A stretch of 64,000 nucleotides of DNA from positions 18,443,200 to 18,507,199 of the forward strand of contig CM048843.1 in NCBI GenBank assembly GCA_026545765.1, given 5' to 3'. Of this stretch, positions 1-10,000 are shown piece by piece. The stretch is from Plantago major. Its lineage: Eukaryota; Streptophyta; Magnoliopsida; Lamiales; Plantaginaceae. The notes under the pieces are model-generated. The model was not told the DNA's origin. It worked only from the letters and a program-made list of their open reading frames with translations, and did no database searches. Within the stretch, counting starts at the first letter, position 1. Each line of letters opens with the position of its first letter. The position numbers and the translations under genes were made by a program.

Positions 1-26
1 TTACAGCTACAACGTACCAACGGGTC

Positions 27-293
27 TTGAGCTGCTATGCTGCGGTAGGGAGTCTTACATACTTTCCATTGGAGTGCCGTTCACAAATGGACTCACCATC
101 TCCGAACCCTCCATCGACAGATGAAGAGTGGACAATGAGATTCGTTGATAACAATCACTATATTAGGCTGCGCGTGATAGATGAATGTCCACTTCCACCA
201 TTATGGATGTCCTGGGAATCTGCTAGAGAGGAAAGAATAAGCCATTGGATGCAACATTATTCCGTTCGGCTACGTCAATGGTTTTTGTTCTAG
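27..293 (+). pseudogene. C-terminal fragment of a MULE-associated (OTU-like) protein
   Basis: The 88 codons end in a segment of the form NNHYIRL, then CPLPPLW, then a W-rich tail (SHWMQHY). This layout, N-H-aromatic followed by CP(L/I)PP and a WxxxY-R tail, is what I know from the C-terminus of plant MULE/FAR1-type open reading frames that carry an OTU-like cysteine-protease fold, where the His of NHY/NHF is the presumed catalytic residue. Only the tail is in the window, and the first Met is probably internal. It sits about 330 bp left of copia A, so a MULE may have truncated that element. Family assignment is from pattern memory only; a host gene fragment is possible. Confidence 0.45.
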
Positions 294-621
294 TTTATGC
301 TTTCAATTTTATGTTGTGTTCCGTATTTATAGTGAAATGAGTGAAAATTCATGTTGTCGTAATTAAAATAAATATGATTTCACTTTTACTGAAATAGTTC
401 TTTATTTAAAATAAATAAATGTTAAAAGAATAGTTCTCTATTCAAGTTCGTCCGTCTTCAAGTTGTAACCTTTTATTCGGAAGCATTTCGATTCAAGTTC
501 GAATTAAACTTAAAGTTGCGAATTCAAAATAAATAAATTTAAAATTTAAAAAAAAATTGCCGGTCAAACGGGTCATTTTAAAACGACCGGTTTTGAGAAC
601 CGACCGTTTTGTGAAAAAAGT
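294..621. other. AT-rich flank with an inverted motif near a transposon junction
   Basis: No coding region. The first 250 bases are AT-rich, as expected downstream of the MULE fragment. Near 558-612 there are repeated and inverted copies of a GACCGGTTTT/AAACGACCGG motif, which could be part of a MULE terminal inverted repeat. Homology to copia B starts abruptly at about 622. Confidence 0.35.
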
Positions 622-626
622 TGGGG

Positions 627-1580
627 GCATGCAATATTACATGCAGCATCGCTTATACGCATCAGGCCATCAAGTTATAATCAAACATCTCCATATCAAA
701 TGGTTCGAGGTCAGGAACCAAATATTTTCCATCTAAGAACATTTGGATGTGCGGTATATGTGCCGATTTCACCGCCACAACGCACAAAAATGGGACCCCA
801 AAGGAGACTGGGGATATATGTTGGGTACGATTCTCCAAGTATCATAAGATATTTGGAACCATTGACTGGAGATCAATTTACGGCCAGATTTGCCGACTGT
901 CATTTTGATGAAAGAAATTTCCCAACATTAGGAGGAGAAGAAAACAGCTGGAAAAGAGTATCTCATGGGAAGATACATCATTGAGAAGTTTGGATCCTCG
1001 AACAAAACAATGTGAACAACAAGTTCAAAACATAATTCATTTGTAAGCTATTGCAAATCAACTGCCAGATGCATTTACTGACCTTAAAAGGGTAACAAAA
1101 TCCCATATTCCAGTTGCAAATGCTCCAGTAAGAGTTGATATCCCTAGAGGACAATCTTCCACTGAGAATGAGGCTAACGCACGCCAGAAGCGTGGTAGAC
1201 CTCTTGGTTCCAAAGATAAAAATCATCGGAAAAGAAAAGGAGCAATCACAGAAAGTTGCCTAAAAGAGGACACAAAAGCTCAAGAAGAGCACTCTGACAT
1301 AATAAATAAGGTTCAAGTTAAAAAATAACCTCAGGCACCTGAGAACGAAGAAATATCGATTAATTATGCCTTATCTGGAAAAAGATGGAACCGAAATGAA
1401 ATCAACATCAACGATATATTTGCTTATAACATAGCTCTTGATATCATGGGAGAAAATAAGAATCATGAAGATTCAGAGCCAACCTCGGTTGATGAGTGTA
1501 AGCGAAGAAAGGATTGGCCTAAGTGGAATGAGACAATAAACGCAGAGTTGGAATCTCTTGCGAAGTGAAAGGTATTTGGA
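627..1580 (+). pseudogene. Copia A integrase C-terminal part and linker (degraded)
   Basis: The best open stretch is 700-984. It has the integrase C-terminal pattern of copia elements, LRTFGCAVYVPI followed by a GIYVGYDSPSIIRYLEP block, the region that follows the catalytic core. A frame break follows at about 950-985. A linker rich in Lys and Glu then leads to the reverse transcriptase, with stops in all frames. The catalytic DDE core is absent because the element is truncated on the left. Copia B has the same segment at 36153-37075 with different lesions. Confidence 0.75.
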
Positions 1581-1583
1581 CAT

Positions 1584-2821
1584 GTGATCCAATTACCAAA
1601 GGATGCAAAACCAATGGGGAATAAATGGGTATTTGTGCGAAAGAGGAATGATAAAAATGAGATTGCAAGATATAAAGCAAGATTCGTAGCACAAGGTTTT
1701 ACCCAAAGACCTGGTATTGACTATGAAGAAACATATTCGCCAGTGGTAGATGTAATCACTTTTTGCTATTTGATAAGCTTGGTTGTACAAGAAAAGTTGG
1801 AAATGCGTCTAATGGATGTGGTCACTGCCTATTTGTATGGCTCATTGGAAAAGGAAATTCACATGAGAATTCCAGATAGATTCAAGATACCTAAAACACA
1901 TAATGGATCTCGAGAAATGTACTCAATAAAACTGAACAAGTCTTTATACGGATTGAAACAATCCGGTCGAATGTGGTACAATTGTTTGAGTACATTCTTG
2001 ATCAAAGAAGGTTACAAAAATGATCCCATATGTCCATGTGTGTTTATCAAAAGATCTGGATCTGAGTTCGTCACGATCGCTGTATATGTAGACGACTTGA
2101 ACATTATTGGAACTCCAGGAGAGTTATCAAAAGCCATGTGCCTATTGAAAAATGAATTTGAAATGAAAGACCTTGGAAAAACAAAATTTGTTTTAGGTCT
2201 TCAGATTGAGCATTTAAAGGGCGGTGTTTTTCTGCATCAATCCACATACACATCAAAAGTGTTGGAAAGATTCAATATGGGAAATGCACATCCATTGAGT
2301 ACACCAATGGTTGTACGATCACTGAATGTCGAGAATGATCCATTCCAACCTTGTGACGATGATAAAGAACTTTTAGGCCCCCAAACGCCATATCTAAGTG
2401 CAATTGTTGCACTAATGTATCTTGCTACAAATACAAGACCAGATATAGCATTTGCTGTAAATTTATTAGCAAGATACAGTTCTTCTCCAACTCAAAGGCA
2501 TTGAAACGGAATAAAACACCTCTTGCGATACCTTCAAGGAACAAAAGAAATGAGGTTGTATTATCCCGACTCCTCTACCTCGGGATTAACTGGTTATGCA
2601 GATGCAGGATATTTGTCTGACCCACATAATGGTCGATCTCAAACAGGTTATGTGTTCACCTGTGGATGTACGACTATTTCTTGGCGGTCTGTAAAACAAA
2701 CGATGGTTTCTACTTCTTCTAATCATGCAGAACTCCTAGCAATCCATGAAGCAAGTCGTGAATGCATTTGGTTGAGATCCATCACTCGTCACATTCGACA
2801 AATGGGCGGACTCCCTACAAT
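1584..2821 (+). pseudogene. Copia A reverse transcriptase and start of RNase H
   Basis: The 306-codon open stretch 1584-2504 is a Ty1/copia reverse transcriptase: NKWVFVRKRN at the start, the thumb-proximal SLYGLKQSGRMWYN, and the catalytic box YVDDLNIIG near residue 170. One in-frame stop at about 2502-2504 (after QRH) is followed in the same frame by the RNase H part (LRYLQGTKE, then a YADAGYLSDP box holding the first catalytic Asp). The reading is cut at 2821 by the CACTA insertion and continues at 7447. Copia B has the same region with about 5 percent differences by eye. Confidence 0.85.
2819..2821. repeat. Target-site duplication AAT (left) of CACTA A
   Basis: AAT here and AAT at 7447-7449 flank the CACTA element. 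Copia B keeps the undisrupted site (CTACAATGGAAA at about 38338), so the duplication and exact insertion point are confirmed inside the window. Confidence 0.93.
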
Positions 2822-2849
2822 CACTACAAGAATGCCCCTGTTTAGCCAC

Positions 2850-3090
2850 GGTAAGTTAGGGACGGATTTTATCCGTCGTTAGCTAGCGACGAATCGCTAG
2901 CTATAGCGACGGATAAAATCTCTCGCTAACTCTAGCGACGGATACGACTATCCGTCGCTAGAGTTAGCGACGGATAGTCGTATCCGTCGCTAAAATAGTT
3001 GACCAAAATTTAAAGAAAATGAAAAAGAAAATAAAATAAAAAAAGGAAAATGAAAATATAGCGACGGATAGTCCTATCCGTCGCTAGAGT
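2850..3090. repeat. Left subterminal repeat array of CACTA A
   Basis: Alternating direct and inverted copies of the 10-12 bp motif TAGCGACGGATA/TATCCGTCGCTA. The matching array is at 7125-7430. Such arrays bind the accessory transposon protein and bring the ends together. The stretch from here to about 3890 is otherwise non-coding: a 5' leader (about 3100-3302) ending at a GT donor (AAG/GTAAAC at 3303), then a long AT-rich intron. Confidence 0.8.
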
Positions 3091-3889
3091 TCTGAACAAA
3101 TGAGCAGAATGCTCATCTCTCCCCCATTTATTCTTCTTCCTCCATTATTCTTCCTTTCTTCCTCCATTTCGCCCACATCGAATCCCGTCCAAATCTCAAC
3201 CATTTCGGCCATTGTTGGTGTCTATTCGAAGCTCGTGACAGAAGGAGGTCGATTCTACCATCAATCTCAAATTTAATCCGCTATTTTCTCCGGATTCGAA
3301 GGTAAACCTTACTTTTTAAAATTTGGGGATTTTGTTACTTTGGACTAATTTGAGCAATTGCATGTAAATGGAGAGTATGTAGTACTTAGTTTAGTTTATA
3401 TTAGGTATTGTTTTACATATATTGATTGTCAATTTGGATTTTTAGTAGCTAGTTAATTAATTTTGAGATGTGCAATTGTTTGAATTGTTAATTAGTATAA
3501 TGTTAAGTATGTAGTAGTTTTAATTTAAGTATGTTTCGTAGTTTTGATTTAAGTATGTTATGTATGTAGTAGTTTTGATTTAAGTATGTTAAGTATGCAG
3601 TATGTTAATTAAGATGTGCAATTTTTTGATTTGATAAATTTATACATGTACTAGATTATAGATTATGAGAATTTAATGAAGTGTGTTGATACCATTTGGT
3701 GATTACATTCGTAAAATGCATGTAATTTATAATTTATAAATTCGTATTAAAGGGTTGGAATGCTTTATTTGTAATGGGAATTTTGGTAAGAGACAAAAAC
3801 AATATAACATGCAAGAAATGGGAATCGAGTTGAAAAAATACGATCTAATCAATTCAGACGTATCAGGTTATATAATCATCCAATGAACA

Positions 3890-4138
3890 ATGTACCGTCG
3901 TACTCTAAATGACAGAGTTCAATCGAATTTTGTAAAAGGGGTTGAAGGAAACGCGATGACACATCCGGCTTCTGTAAATGAGGGGTCGATAAAGTGTGCT
4001 TCCACATTTGAAACATGCAGAAACAAGGCAGCACCGTCCATGGCATATGATCAATGGAGGGAGAGGCGGGGGTTGGGACATGTGCATGTTGTATTGGGAG
4101 GAGGATGTAGATCTGATGGAATGCTATTTCTGTGGTAG
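3890..4138 (+). pseudogene. First, degenerate copy of the TNP2 N-terminal domain (CACTA A)
   Basis: The codons read YRRTLNDRVQSNFVKGVEG, the same start as the Transpos_assoc domain found again 550 bp downstream (4448), followed by AYDQWRERRGLG. The same head-to-tail double arrangement is present in CACTA C (25554-25165, then 24889) and, more decayed, in CACTA B (about 34210-34050, then 33808). The duplication is therefore a property of the family. In this copy the domain is shortened and stops early. Confidence 0.6.
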
Positions 4139-4447
4139 GACGCGGTTCACGTGACGAGGAGGGGGCTGCAAGAGGATAATGAGTTTTATCCGTTTTGTCT
4201 TTAGGCTTGTATAACTAGTAATTAGTAGTTGATATATAAAACCAAACATTATGCTCAAATTGATGCTAGTATAACTTATATTATGTAAGGTCGTTGACGT
4301 GTTTTCAAGCTTGGGGTTGTGTAATTGATTAAATTATTTTGAAATTGATTTATTATCATAATGTTTGTAAGTATGAGTTTAATTAGCTTAATAAATGACA
4401 GACCTCGATCTAATCAATTCAAACGTGTCAGGTTATATAATTATTCA

Positions 4448-4975
4448 ATGAATACCGATCGTTCATGGATGTACCAAAGGATAGTTAATGGCAGAGTTTT
4501 ACCTAGTTTTGTGGAAGGGGTTGATGCCTTCGTTGCTTTTGCACTGACACAGACTACTTGTTTGAGTGGGGGGATGATGAAGTTCCCTTGCACCCAGTAT
4601 AAATATAGGAATAAGCAATTTTTTCGTCCAGAAATGGTAGTGGAACAGTTGAAACGTAAGGGGTTTGTAGCTGAGTATGAGGTATAGACTTCTCAAGGTG
4701 AGACATACAAGCCGTTCGTGGATTATGAGAATTTGGGGAAGCGTAAAATAAAGCAGGAAACTGTGATGGGAAGTACTCAAAATACTTCTACATCTGATGC
4801 TAATAATGATCATGAACGGGTTGAGCAAATGGTATATGATCTTGTGGGTCCAGAGTTCATGGACACCAGGGAGCTAGTAACCGAGGGGGATGGGGAGGAG
4901 TACATTGACCTGCACGAAGACATATATGTAGACTTAACCATTGGTGATGAGGATCAGAGTATGTGTGTATGGTAG
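4448..4975 (+). pseudogene. TNP2-type transposase remnant: N-terminus joined to C-terminus
   Basis: From the Met at 4448 the protein has the Transpos_assoc signature, NTDRSWMYQR then FVEGVDAFVAFA then PC(x)nYRNKQFF, about 80 residues long. A TAG stop at 4685 replaces what is W in the CACTA C copy (VWIHHGE). The same frame reads on through a linker to EQMVYDLVGPEFMD and then to an acidic tail (DLHEDIYVDL). That tail matches the last residues of the CACTA C transposase (DLHEDQYVDL). The whole catalytic Transposase_21, DUF4218 and DUF4216 region is missing between them, so an internal deletion fused head to tail. Confidence 0.75.
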
Positions 4976-5084
4976 ATTATATGTATCTTAATTGTTATAG
5001 GCTTGCTTTTCCCATTACATGCCAATTCATGTCTTAATTTATACTAATACAATTTGTTTGTGTTTGTCATATGCTTTTTTGCAG

Positions 5085-6912
5085 ATGCCGCGCCAAAGAA
5101 AGTGCAGTTACGAGATTCCCAGGTCTAGTGGGACCCAGGGTTCACCACATAGTGCATCGAGTAGCCCTGGTGGATCGAGCATCTACTCTCATGTTGGTCA
5201 GACTGCCAACGGCATGTGGATTGGGACGTATGGTGGTGGTTATGGACCAGGACAGTACCCACCTGACGGGTGTCCTTATACCGAGATCGTCGATGGTGCT
5301 ACGTGGGAGGGGAAGTTGGTGTTGTTCCCTAATGGCAGGAGGAAGTAAGTATTATATATACATTTGTAGAACATAACTTAAGATAAGTGTTTATATATAT
5401 GTCACATGAATTGTCTAATGAATATATGTATTCTTCTATAATTCATTGATAACTGCAGGTTGTGGTCTCAACAATCTTCAGACGACCTGCATGAGATTTT
5501 CAAGCTTAGGAGGCAGTTGCCGGGCCAGGGAGGCGAACAGTGGAGCAAACTCAAGCCTGAGACGAAGCACTTCTATTTTGATGAGCTTCGGGTAAGCTTA
5601 AATGTTACAATTTGTTGTGGTAAATGTTACAATGCTTTATTTGTTGTTCTATCGATTAATGAACTAGTTTACTAATTTGTGTGGTATGTTAGCCACTTAC
5701 TTGGGTGATATGTTAGTCACCATTGTGTTAGTAAATTCTAGGACAATTTGTGTGGTATGTTAGCCACTTACTTGGGTGATATGTTAGTCACCATTGTGTT
5801 AGTAAATTCTAGGACAATTTGTGTGGTATGTTAGCCACTTACTTGGGTGAAATGCACCATTGTTTATCTTGAAATTGTAACCTTGGGGCATTAATTTTTA
5901 CTTTGAATGGAATTGGAATGTAGAAAAAATACTACATTCCGACTGGCCTTATTCCCAAGATGTGGCCTGTTTTCGAGAGTTTGGGCTCTGATCTGTATAG
6001 GCATATGGTGGCTGACATGAAAAAATACCGAGAAAAAGGAAAGCCGCCACAGTATAGCCATATTGGGGACGAAGAGTGGGCTATGTGGCTAGAATATTGG
6101 AGACTTACAACCGTCGAGGATCAGTCCTTCAAGAACAGGCAGAACCGGCTGACTGAGCCGCGAGATGGTAAGGGCTCTGCCAGGCATCACTACGGGTCAC
6201 GAGCTGTTGTCACTGATCGCCAGATGTCGGTAAGTATATATATGTGTGTTCTGATTACAACATGATTTGTACACATGTGTATTGCTTTCATTTATACCAA
6301 TTTACCACTTGTTTGCATTCCTACCAACTTACTAACTACTTGTTGCAATATATAATGTTCTTTAGCTGAACCAGAACAAACCCAAGACTTGCCTAGAGGA
6401 AATGAAGAGGGGGAAGCTGAAGAACGGCATTTGGGTGGACGAGAAGTCCGAGCTTATTGCGGTATGTGTATTTGCTAAGTGTCACAGTTGTATATGCATG
6501 TGTATTATAAATTAAATATGAAATTGTAGCTCATTTCGTATACACTTGACTATTACAGAGTGAGGTGGAGCGGATCATTGTGGAGAGGCTGCTTGAGGGT
6601 GAGGAGTTGTCCGTGGAAGAACAAGACCGGATCTTTCTACAGGTCAACCCACCCGACAACAAGGGTCGGGTTTATGGTCTTGGTAGTTTGGGCGAGACAC
6701 TGGCGGATAAGAGCTTCTCCGTGTCCCAGCAATCTTAGGGACATGGTGGTGTTTACACACAGGTGCAGGTCGAGCAGATGGTGAATGAAGCAGTGGCTCC
6801 TCTCCAGAATGAGATTGAAACTCTCAGGGATGAGCAGGCTCGAATGAATCAGAGGGTCGAAGAGCTCTGCCGCTTGTATATGAGCCAGAATACCCCCGGC
6901 CCCTCGTCTTAG
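5085..6912 (+). CDS. Transposase_24 (TNPA/Ptta-like) accessory transposon protein, one internal stop
   Basis: Five exons with GT/AG borders: 5085-5344, 5459-5591, 5924-6229, 6366-6461 and 6559-6912, giving 382 codons. The start MPRQRK follows an acceptor (TTTGCAG). Exon 1 is Gly/Ser-rich and ends in a WEGKLVLFPNGR block. Exon 3 holds the Transposase_24 core (YIPTGLIPKMWPVF, then DEEWAMWLEYW and the FKNRQNRL motif). The C-terminus is a predicted coiled coil (VEQMVNEAVAPLQNEIETL). These proteins bind the subterminal repeats of CACTA elements. One in-frame TAG at 6736-6738, after VSQQS, separates the coiled coil unless read through or spliced out. Intron 2 carries the hairpin repeat at 5676-5850. 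Confidence 0.75.
5676..5850 (+). repeat. 71-bp tandem repeat with paired hairpins in a transposase intron
   Basis: About two and a half copies of a 71-bp unit. Each unit holds two small inverted repeats with the same 8-base loop TATGTTAG but different stems: GTGG/CCAC (first at 5681-5696) and GGTGA/TCACC (first at 5704-5721). The equivalent intron of CACTA C (20937-21110) has the same hairpins. Confidence 0.85.
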
Positions 6913-7124
6913 TTGCTTGTGTTGTTTTGGATACTATGCTACTTTTTACTTTGTTGGATATTTGGATTTCTATTCGGATATGTAGACTTTATTTTGGATA
7001 ATTTATTTTTGACGAATCTTTGTTGTTAATTAATGCAATTTCCCATTTGAGACATATCACTATTATATTGGTTGAAAAAACAGGTAAAAATTATAAAATA
7101 ATTTAATTTTTTTTTTAAAAACAG

Positions 7125-7430
7125 TGGTTTAGCGACGGATAATTAAACAACGAATTAGGGCGTGCTAGCCCTAATTCGTTTAGAGACGGATAACTATCCG
7201 TCTCTACAAACCCGGGGGTTTTTAGAGATGGATAATTATCCGTCCCAAATGGCGACGGAGGGTCAACACCCTATCCGTCGCCATTTCCGTCGCGAATTAG
7301 CGACGGATAACGCTCCGTCGCTAATTCGCCTTAGAGACGCCCGTCATTAAGACGGACGTCTATCCGTCGCTAAGGCCTTAGCGACGGATCGGCAGGGGGT
7401 TTAGCGACGGATAATTCCGTCGCTAAACCC
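7125..7430. repeat. Right subterminal repeat array of CACTA A
   Basis: At least ten copies of GCGACGGATA or its complement, often as near palindromes. The end matches the left array and the arrays of the other two CACTA copies. Confidence 0.8.
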
Positions 7431-7446
7431 CTGTTTTTTTGTAGTG

Positions 7447-7714
7447 AATGGAAAACTCTCCGACTATAATCCACGAAGATAATGCAGCTTGCGTTGCTCA
7501 GTTAAAGGAAGGTTTCATCAAAGGTAACAGGACAAAACATATCCTACCCAAATTCTTCTTCACTCATGAACTTCAACAGAGTAATCAGATTTATGTGCAA
7601 CAAATCCGCTTAAGTGAAACATTGGCAGACTTATTCACCAAATCTCTTCCTACTTCGACATTCGAGAAACTAAGGCACGCAATCGACATGCGACATCTGA
7701 GGGAGGTAAAGTAA
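7447..7714 (+). pseudogene. Copia A RNase H C-terminal part (after the CACTA insertion)
   Basis: Continues the RNase H domain cut at 2821. It has IHEDNAACVAQL (catalytic Asp box), the GFIKGNRTKHI motif and the terminal LADLFTKSLP, which ends copia polyproteins. It stops at 7712-7714 after LREVK. Copia B has the same tail at 38343-38608. Confidence 0.88.
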
Positions 7715-7866
7715 TGTAACCATGAGGGAGAGTGGAATACACGCTGTACTCTTTTCCTTCGCTAAGGTTTTTTCCCATTGGGTTTTTCTTTAGCAAGATT
7801 TTTAACGTGGCAGCATTACTATGCGTATATCCAAATCTAGTTTCATGATGGACATTCAAGGGGGAG

Positions 7867-8075
7867 TGTTGTGAAAAGAACATATTTCACCCAGTTGAAA
7901 TGTTTTTATCCTTGGGTGAATGCCCTCATTTTCTTTCCTATAACAGTATGTACATTAATTGCATGAAGAAATGTATGATGAAGTTTGCCTATAAAAGGCC
8001 TTCAGTATGATAAATGAAAAACACAACGCAAAGATACATGTAAGTCTAAATACTTTCTTCTATTGTTTCATATTA
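7867..8075 (+). repeat. 3' LTR of copia A
   Basis: Starts TGTTGTGAAAAG right after the purine tract AAGGGGGAG and ends at TTTCATATTA, 209 bp. It contains a TATA box (CCTATAAAAGGCC at about 7988). Apart from the first ten bases, the TATA region and the last ten bases it does not align with the LTRs of copia B, although the DNA just outside the LTR does. Confidence 0.75.
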
Positions 8076-8922
8076 GTTATGAGATTTGTCAAGTAGCACA
8101 CAATGCGTTGCTCGTGGGATGTGAGTTAACTTATGGAGTAGTAGTAAACTAGCCTAATCTAATAGTGAATGAATAAAACAAGATCAACCAACGATTTTGG
8201 CTCAAGTGGTAAGGCTCGACTGAATTAGTCGCGTGAAGCAGATACGAGTGAAAAATTCAAAAGAAAGAATAACACAAGATCAAAACTCTGTATACTCTCT
8301 ACACTTTCTTAAAACATGTTTCAGCCAATGTTGCTATGGCCTATGGAGATTTTTTAGGTATAATAATAACAATAATAACAAGCATTTGGTGTAGGTATTT
8401 AAACTAGTAAAATGATGAAATAGATGTATATGGCATCTTTTATTTAATCCAAATCTTAAACATTCAAAATCTTACTCATCATATTTTAATCTTTAGCATG
8501 CATGTAAACTTTACTAAAAAGATGTGGCTGTAGATTCCAAGAGTTACCCTACTAAAATTTCACAATAAATCGATAATGCGTGATCAACGTCGAATCCGAA
8601 AATAATAACTTTTTATTGAACGGATATAGACAAGTCCATTTGTCAATCACGTGATCTGTCACAGTGCCACGTACTAAGCGACGTGTTACACAGTGGATCA
8701 CTTGAACATGCTATCGGATATTTACATTAAATTTATATTGAACTCAAGAAATTCTGTAAAAATTAGGCCCCTTAGTTTGAATGAGAAATCCAAGTATTGG
8801 ATTCCATTGCACTATTATCATCATGAATCATCAACTTCTAATCACCTGATATATTCAGCTGTTGCATATTTTCTTATAAATTATGTGTTGTTGCCTTGTT
8901 GATACATACCTTTGCAAATACA
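8076..8922. other. Intergenic region with a SINE-like fragment
   Basis: No gene seen. At about 8196-8260 a tRNA-like head (GGCTCAAGTGGTAAGG, an RNA polymerase III A-box look-alike) is joined to the tail ATTAGTCGCGTGAAGCAGATAC, which resembles the tail at 13377-13410; this suggests an internally deleted SINE. At 8650-8702 a short inverted repeat GTGATC/GATCAC encloses two ACGTG-type (G-box) cores. The promoter of the RING gene should lie here. Confidence 0.35.
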
Positions 8923-9447
8923 ATGAACAGCACACGTATCTTGTCAATAGTAGGCTTCATAGCTGCAGCCTTCATGTTAATCAGCTTCTACATTTTTGTC
9001 AACAAGTGCTGCTTGAGATGGGAACATCTCGACCTGCTGAGGCGATTCTCCATCAGGCGACCCCAGAATCCTGAAGATCCACTCACGCCCTCACATCGAA
9101 GCAGAGGGCTCAACGAGCTGCTGATCCGGGATATTCCAACTTTCCAGTTTCGGAAGAATGATGGAGAATTCAACAGCTTGTCAAAATGTGTGGTTTGCTT
9201 AAATGAGTTTCAACCGAAATGTAGTCATGCTTTCCATTCAGATTGTATTGATGTTTGGCTTCAGAACAATTCCAACTGCCCTTTATGCAGATCAACTATT
9301 TCAGGTCGGAACCAGCCTGACAGACTGGTGGCACCCAACTCTTCGCCTCAAGAAGCATCGCCACATGCTGGGAGCTTCTTGGCAGGCGATGAAGATTTTA
9401 ATTTTTGGTTATTGAAATATGCAGGGAAGATGGACTTGAACACTTAG
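8923..9447 (+). CDS. ATL-type RING-H2 protein with a shortened RING
   Basis: Intronless, 174 residues from the ATG at 8923. ATL proteins are membrane-anchored E3 ubiquitin ligases. Residues 5-27 form one hydrophobic helix (ILSIVGFIAAAFMLISFYIF). A GLD-like box follows (RGLNELLIRDIP), and then the RING-H2: CVVCLNEF, KCSHAFHSDC, WLQNNSNCPLC. Between the second and third zinc ligands there are only 7 residues where ATL proteins have about 14-15, so some 7-8 residues are missing in frame. The later spacing (C-x-H-x2-H-x2-C-x10-C-x2-C) is intact. The C-terminus is short (ends KMDLNT). It may be a recently damaged gene or one with a non-standard finger. Confidence 0.75.
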   Translation: MNSTRILSIVGFIAAAFMLISFYIFVNKCCLRWEHLDLLRRFSIRRPQNPEDPLTPSHRSRGLNELLIRDIPTFQFRKNDGEFNSLSKCVVCLNEFQPKCSHAFHSDCIDVWLQNNSNCPLCRSTISGRNQPDRLVAPNSSPQEASPHAGSFLAGDEDFNFWLLKYAGKMDLNT

Positions 9448-10000
9448 AAGATGGACGAGAAGAAATAGGCAACTCGAGGAGATTTTTAGGCACTATTACA
9501 TTATTTGAACAAAACGAAAATAATAAAAAGAGACAAAGATTGTCTTTTAGACGTAGTTATTCCTTTAGACCTGGTATGTTAATTTGTGATATTTGTTTGT
9601 CTTTGTTAAAGTTGTATCTAAATAATGATAAAAAAAACTTTGACTCCTCGTTTAGCACCGAACATGATCAAAACCGTTGTAACTCTTTTATCTAATTGTG
9701 TGATTTAAAAAAAAAAAACGTCAAGAAGGGGAAAACGACAAGAGAAATAAAATTCATTGAAAGGGCAGATTAGGAAATCGACGGAAGGTTGACTGGAAGT
9801 GACAGTCAGTCTCACGGATGGATGACACGTGTAAGGTCAATATTTGAATAGTACACTGTACAAACGTTTCAGTAGCAGGTTTAGCTCAAAACAAGCAATT
9901 TATCTCTGCTGCAACTAAAAGCAATTTTTGCTCTCTATCTAAATTGCAGACCCAAATCAAATCAAACCTTCTTTTCTCTTCTGAGCTCAAACCCTAGAAC
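9448..10000. other. Intergenic region, promoter side of the TPR pseudogene
   Basis: AT-rich with poly-A runs (9708-9720). No gene or repeat recognised. The 60 bases before 10001 are a plausible 5' leader (CAAATCAAATCAAACC, CTTCTTTTCTCTTC). Confidence 0.3.

Larger units (their letters stand above)
2822..7446 (+). mobile_element. CACTA A: En/Spm transposon, 4.6 kb internal-deletion derivative
   Basis: Ends are CACTACAAGAA on the left and TTTTTGTAGTG on the right, with a 3-bp TSD (AAT), the hallmark of CACTA transposons. Both subterminal regions (2850-3090 and 7125-7430) hold many direct and inverted copies of GCGACGGATA, the expected binding sites for the small TNPA-type protein. Genes run on the plus strand. 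It carries a nearly complete Transposase_24 gene (5085-6912) but only the two ends of the large TNP2-type transposase (4448-4975). It therefore could not make its own transposase and would depend on a relative. Confidence 0.93.
622..8075 (+). mobile_element. Copia A: 5'-truncated Ty1/copia retrotransposon, split by a CACTA element
   Basis: From about 622 the DNA follows copia B (from about 36153) at high identity through the integrase C-terminus, reverse transcriptase and RNase H. It lacks the 5' LTR, gag, protease and integrase core. The copy is interrupted at 2822 by a CACTA transposon and resumes at 7447. After RNase H there is a polypurine tract ending in AAGGGGGAG just before the 3' LTR, which starts TGTTGTGAAA at 7867. 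Stop codons and frameshifts show it is not active. The left break may be due to the neighbouring MULE. Confidence 0.85.
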
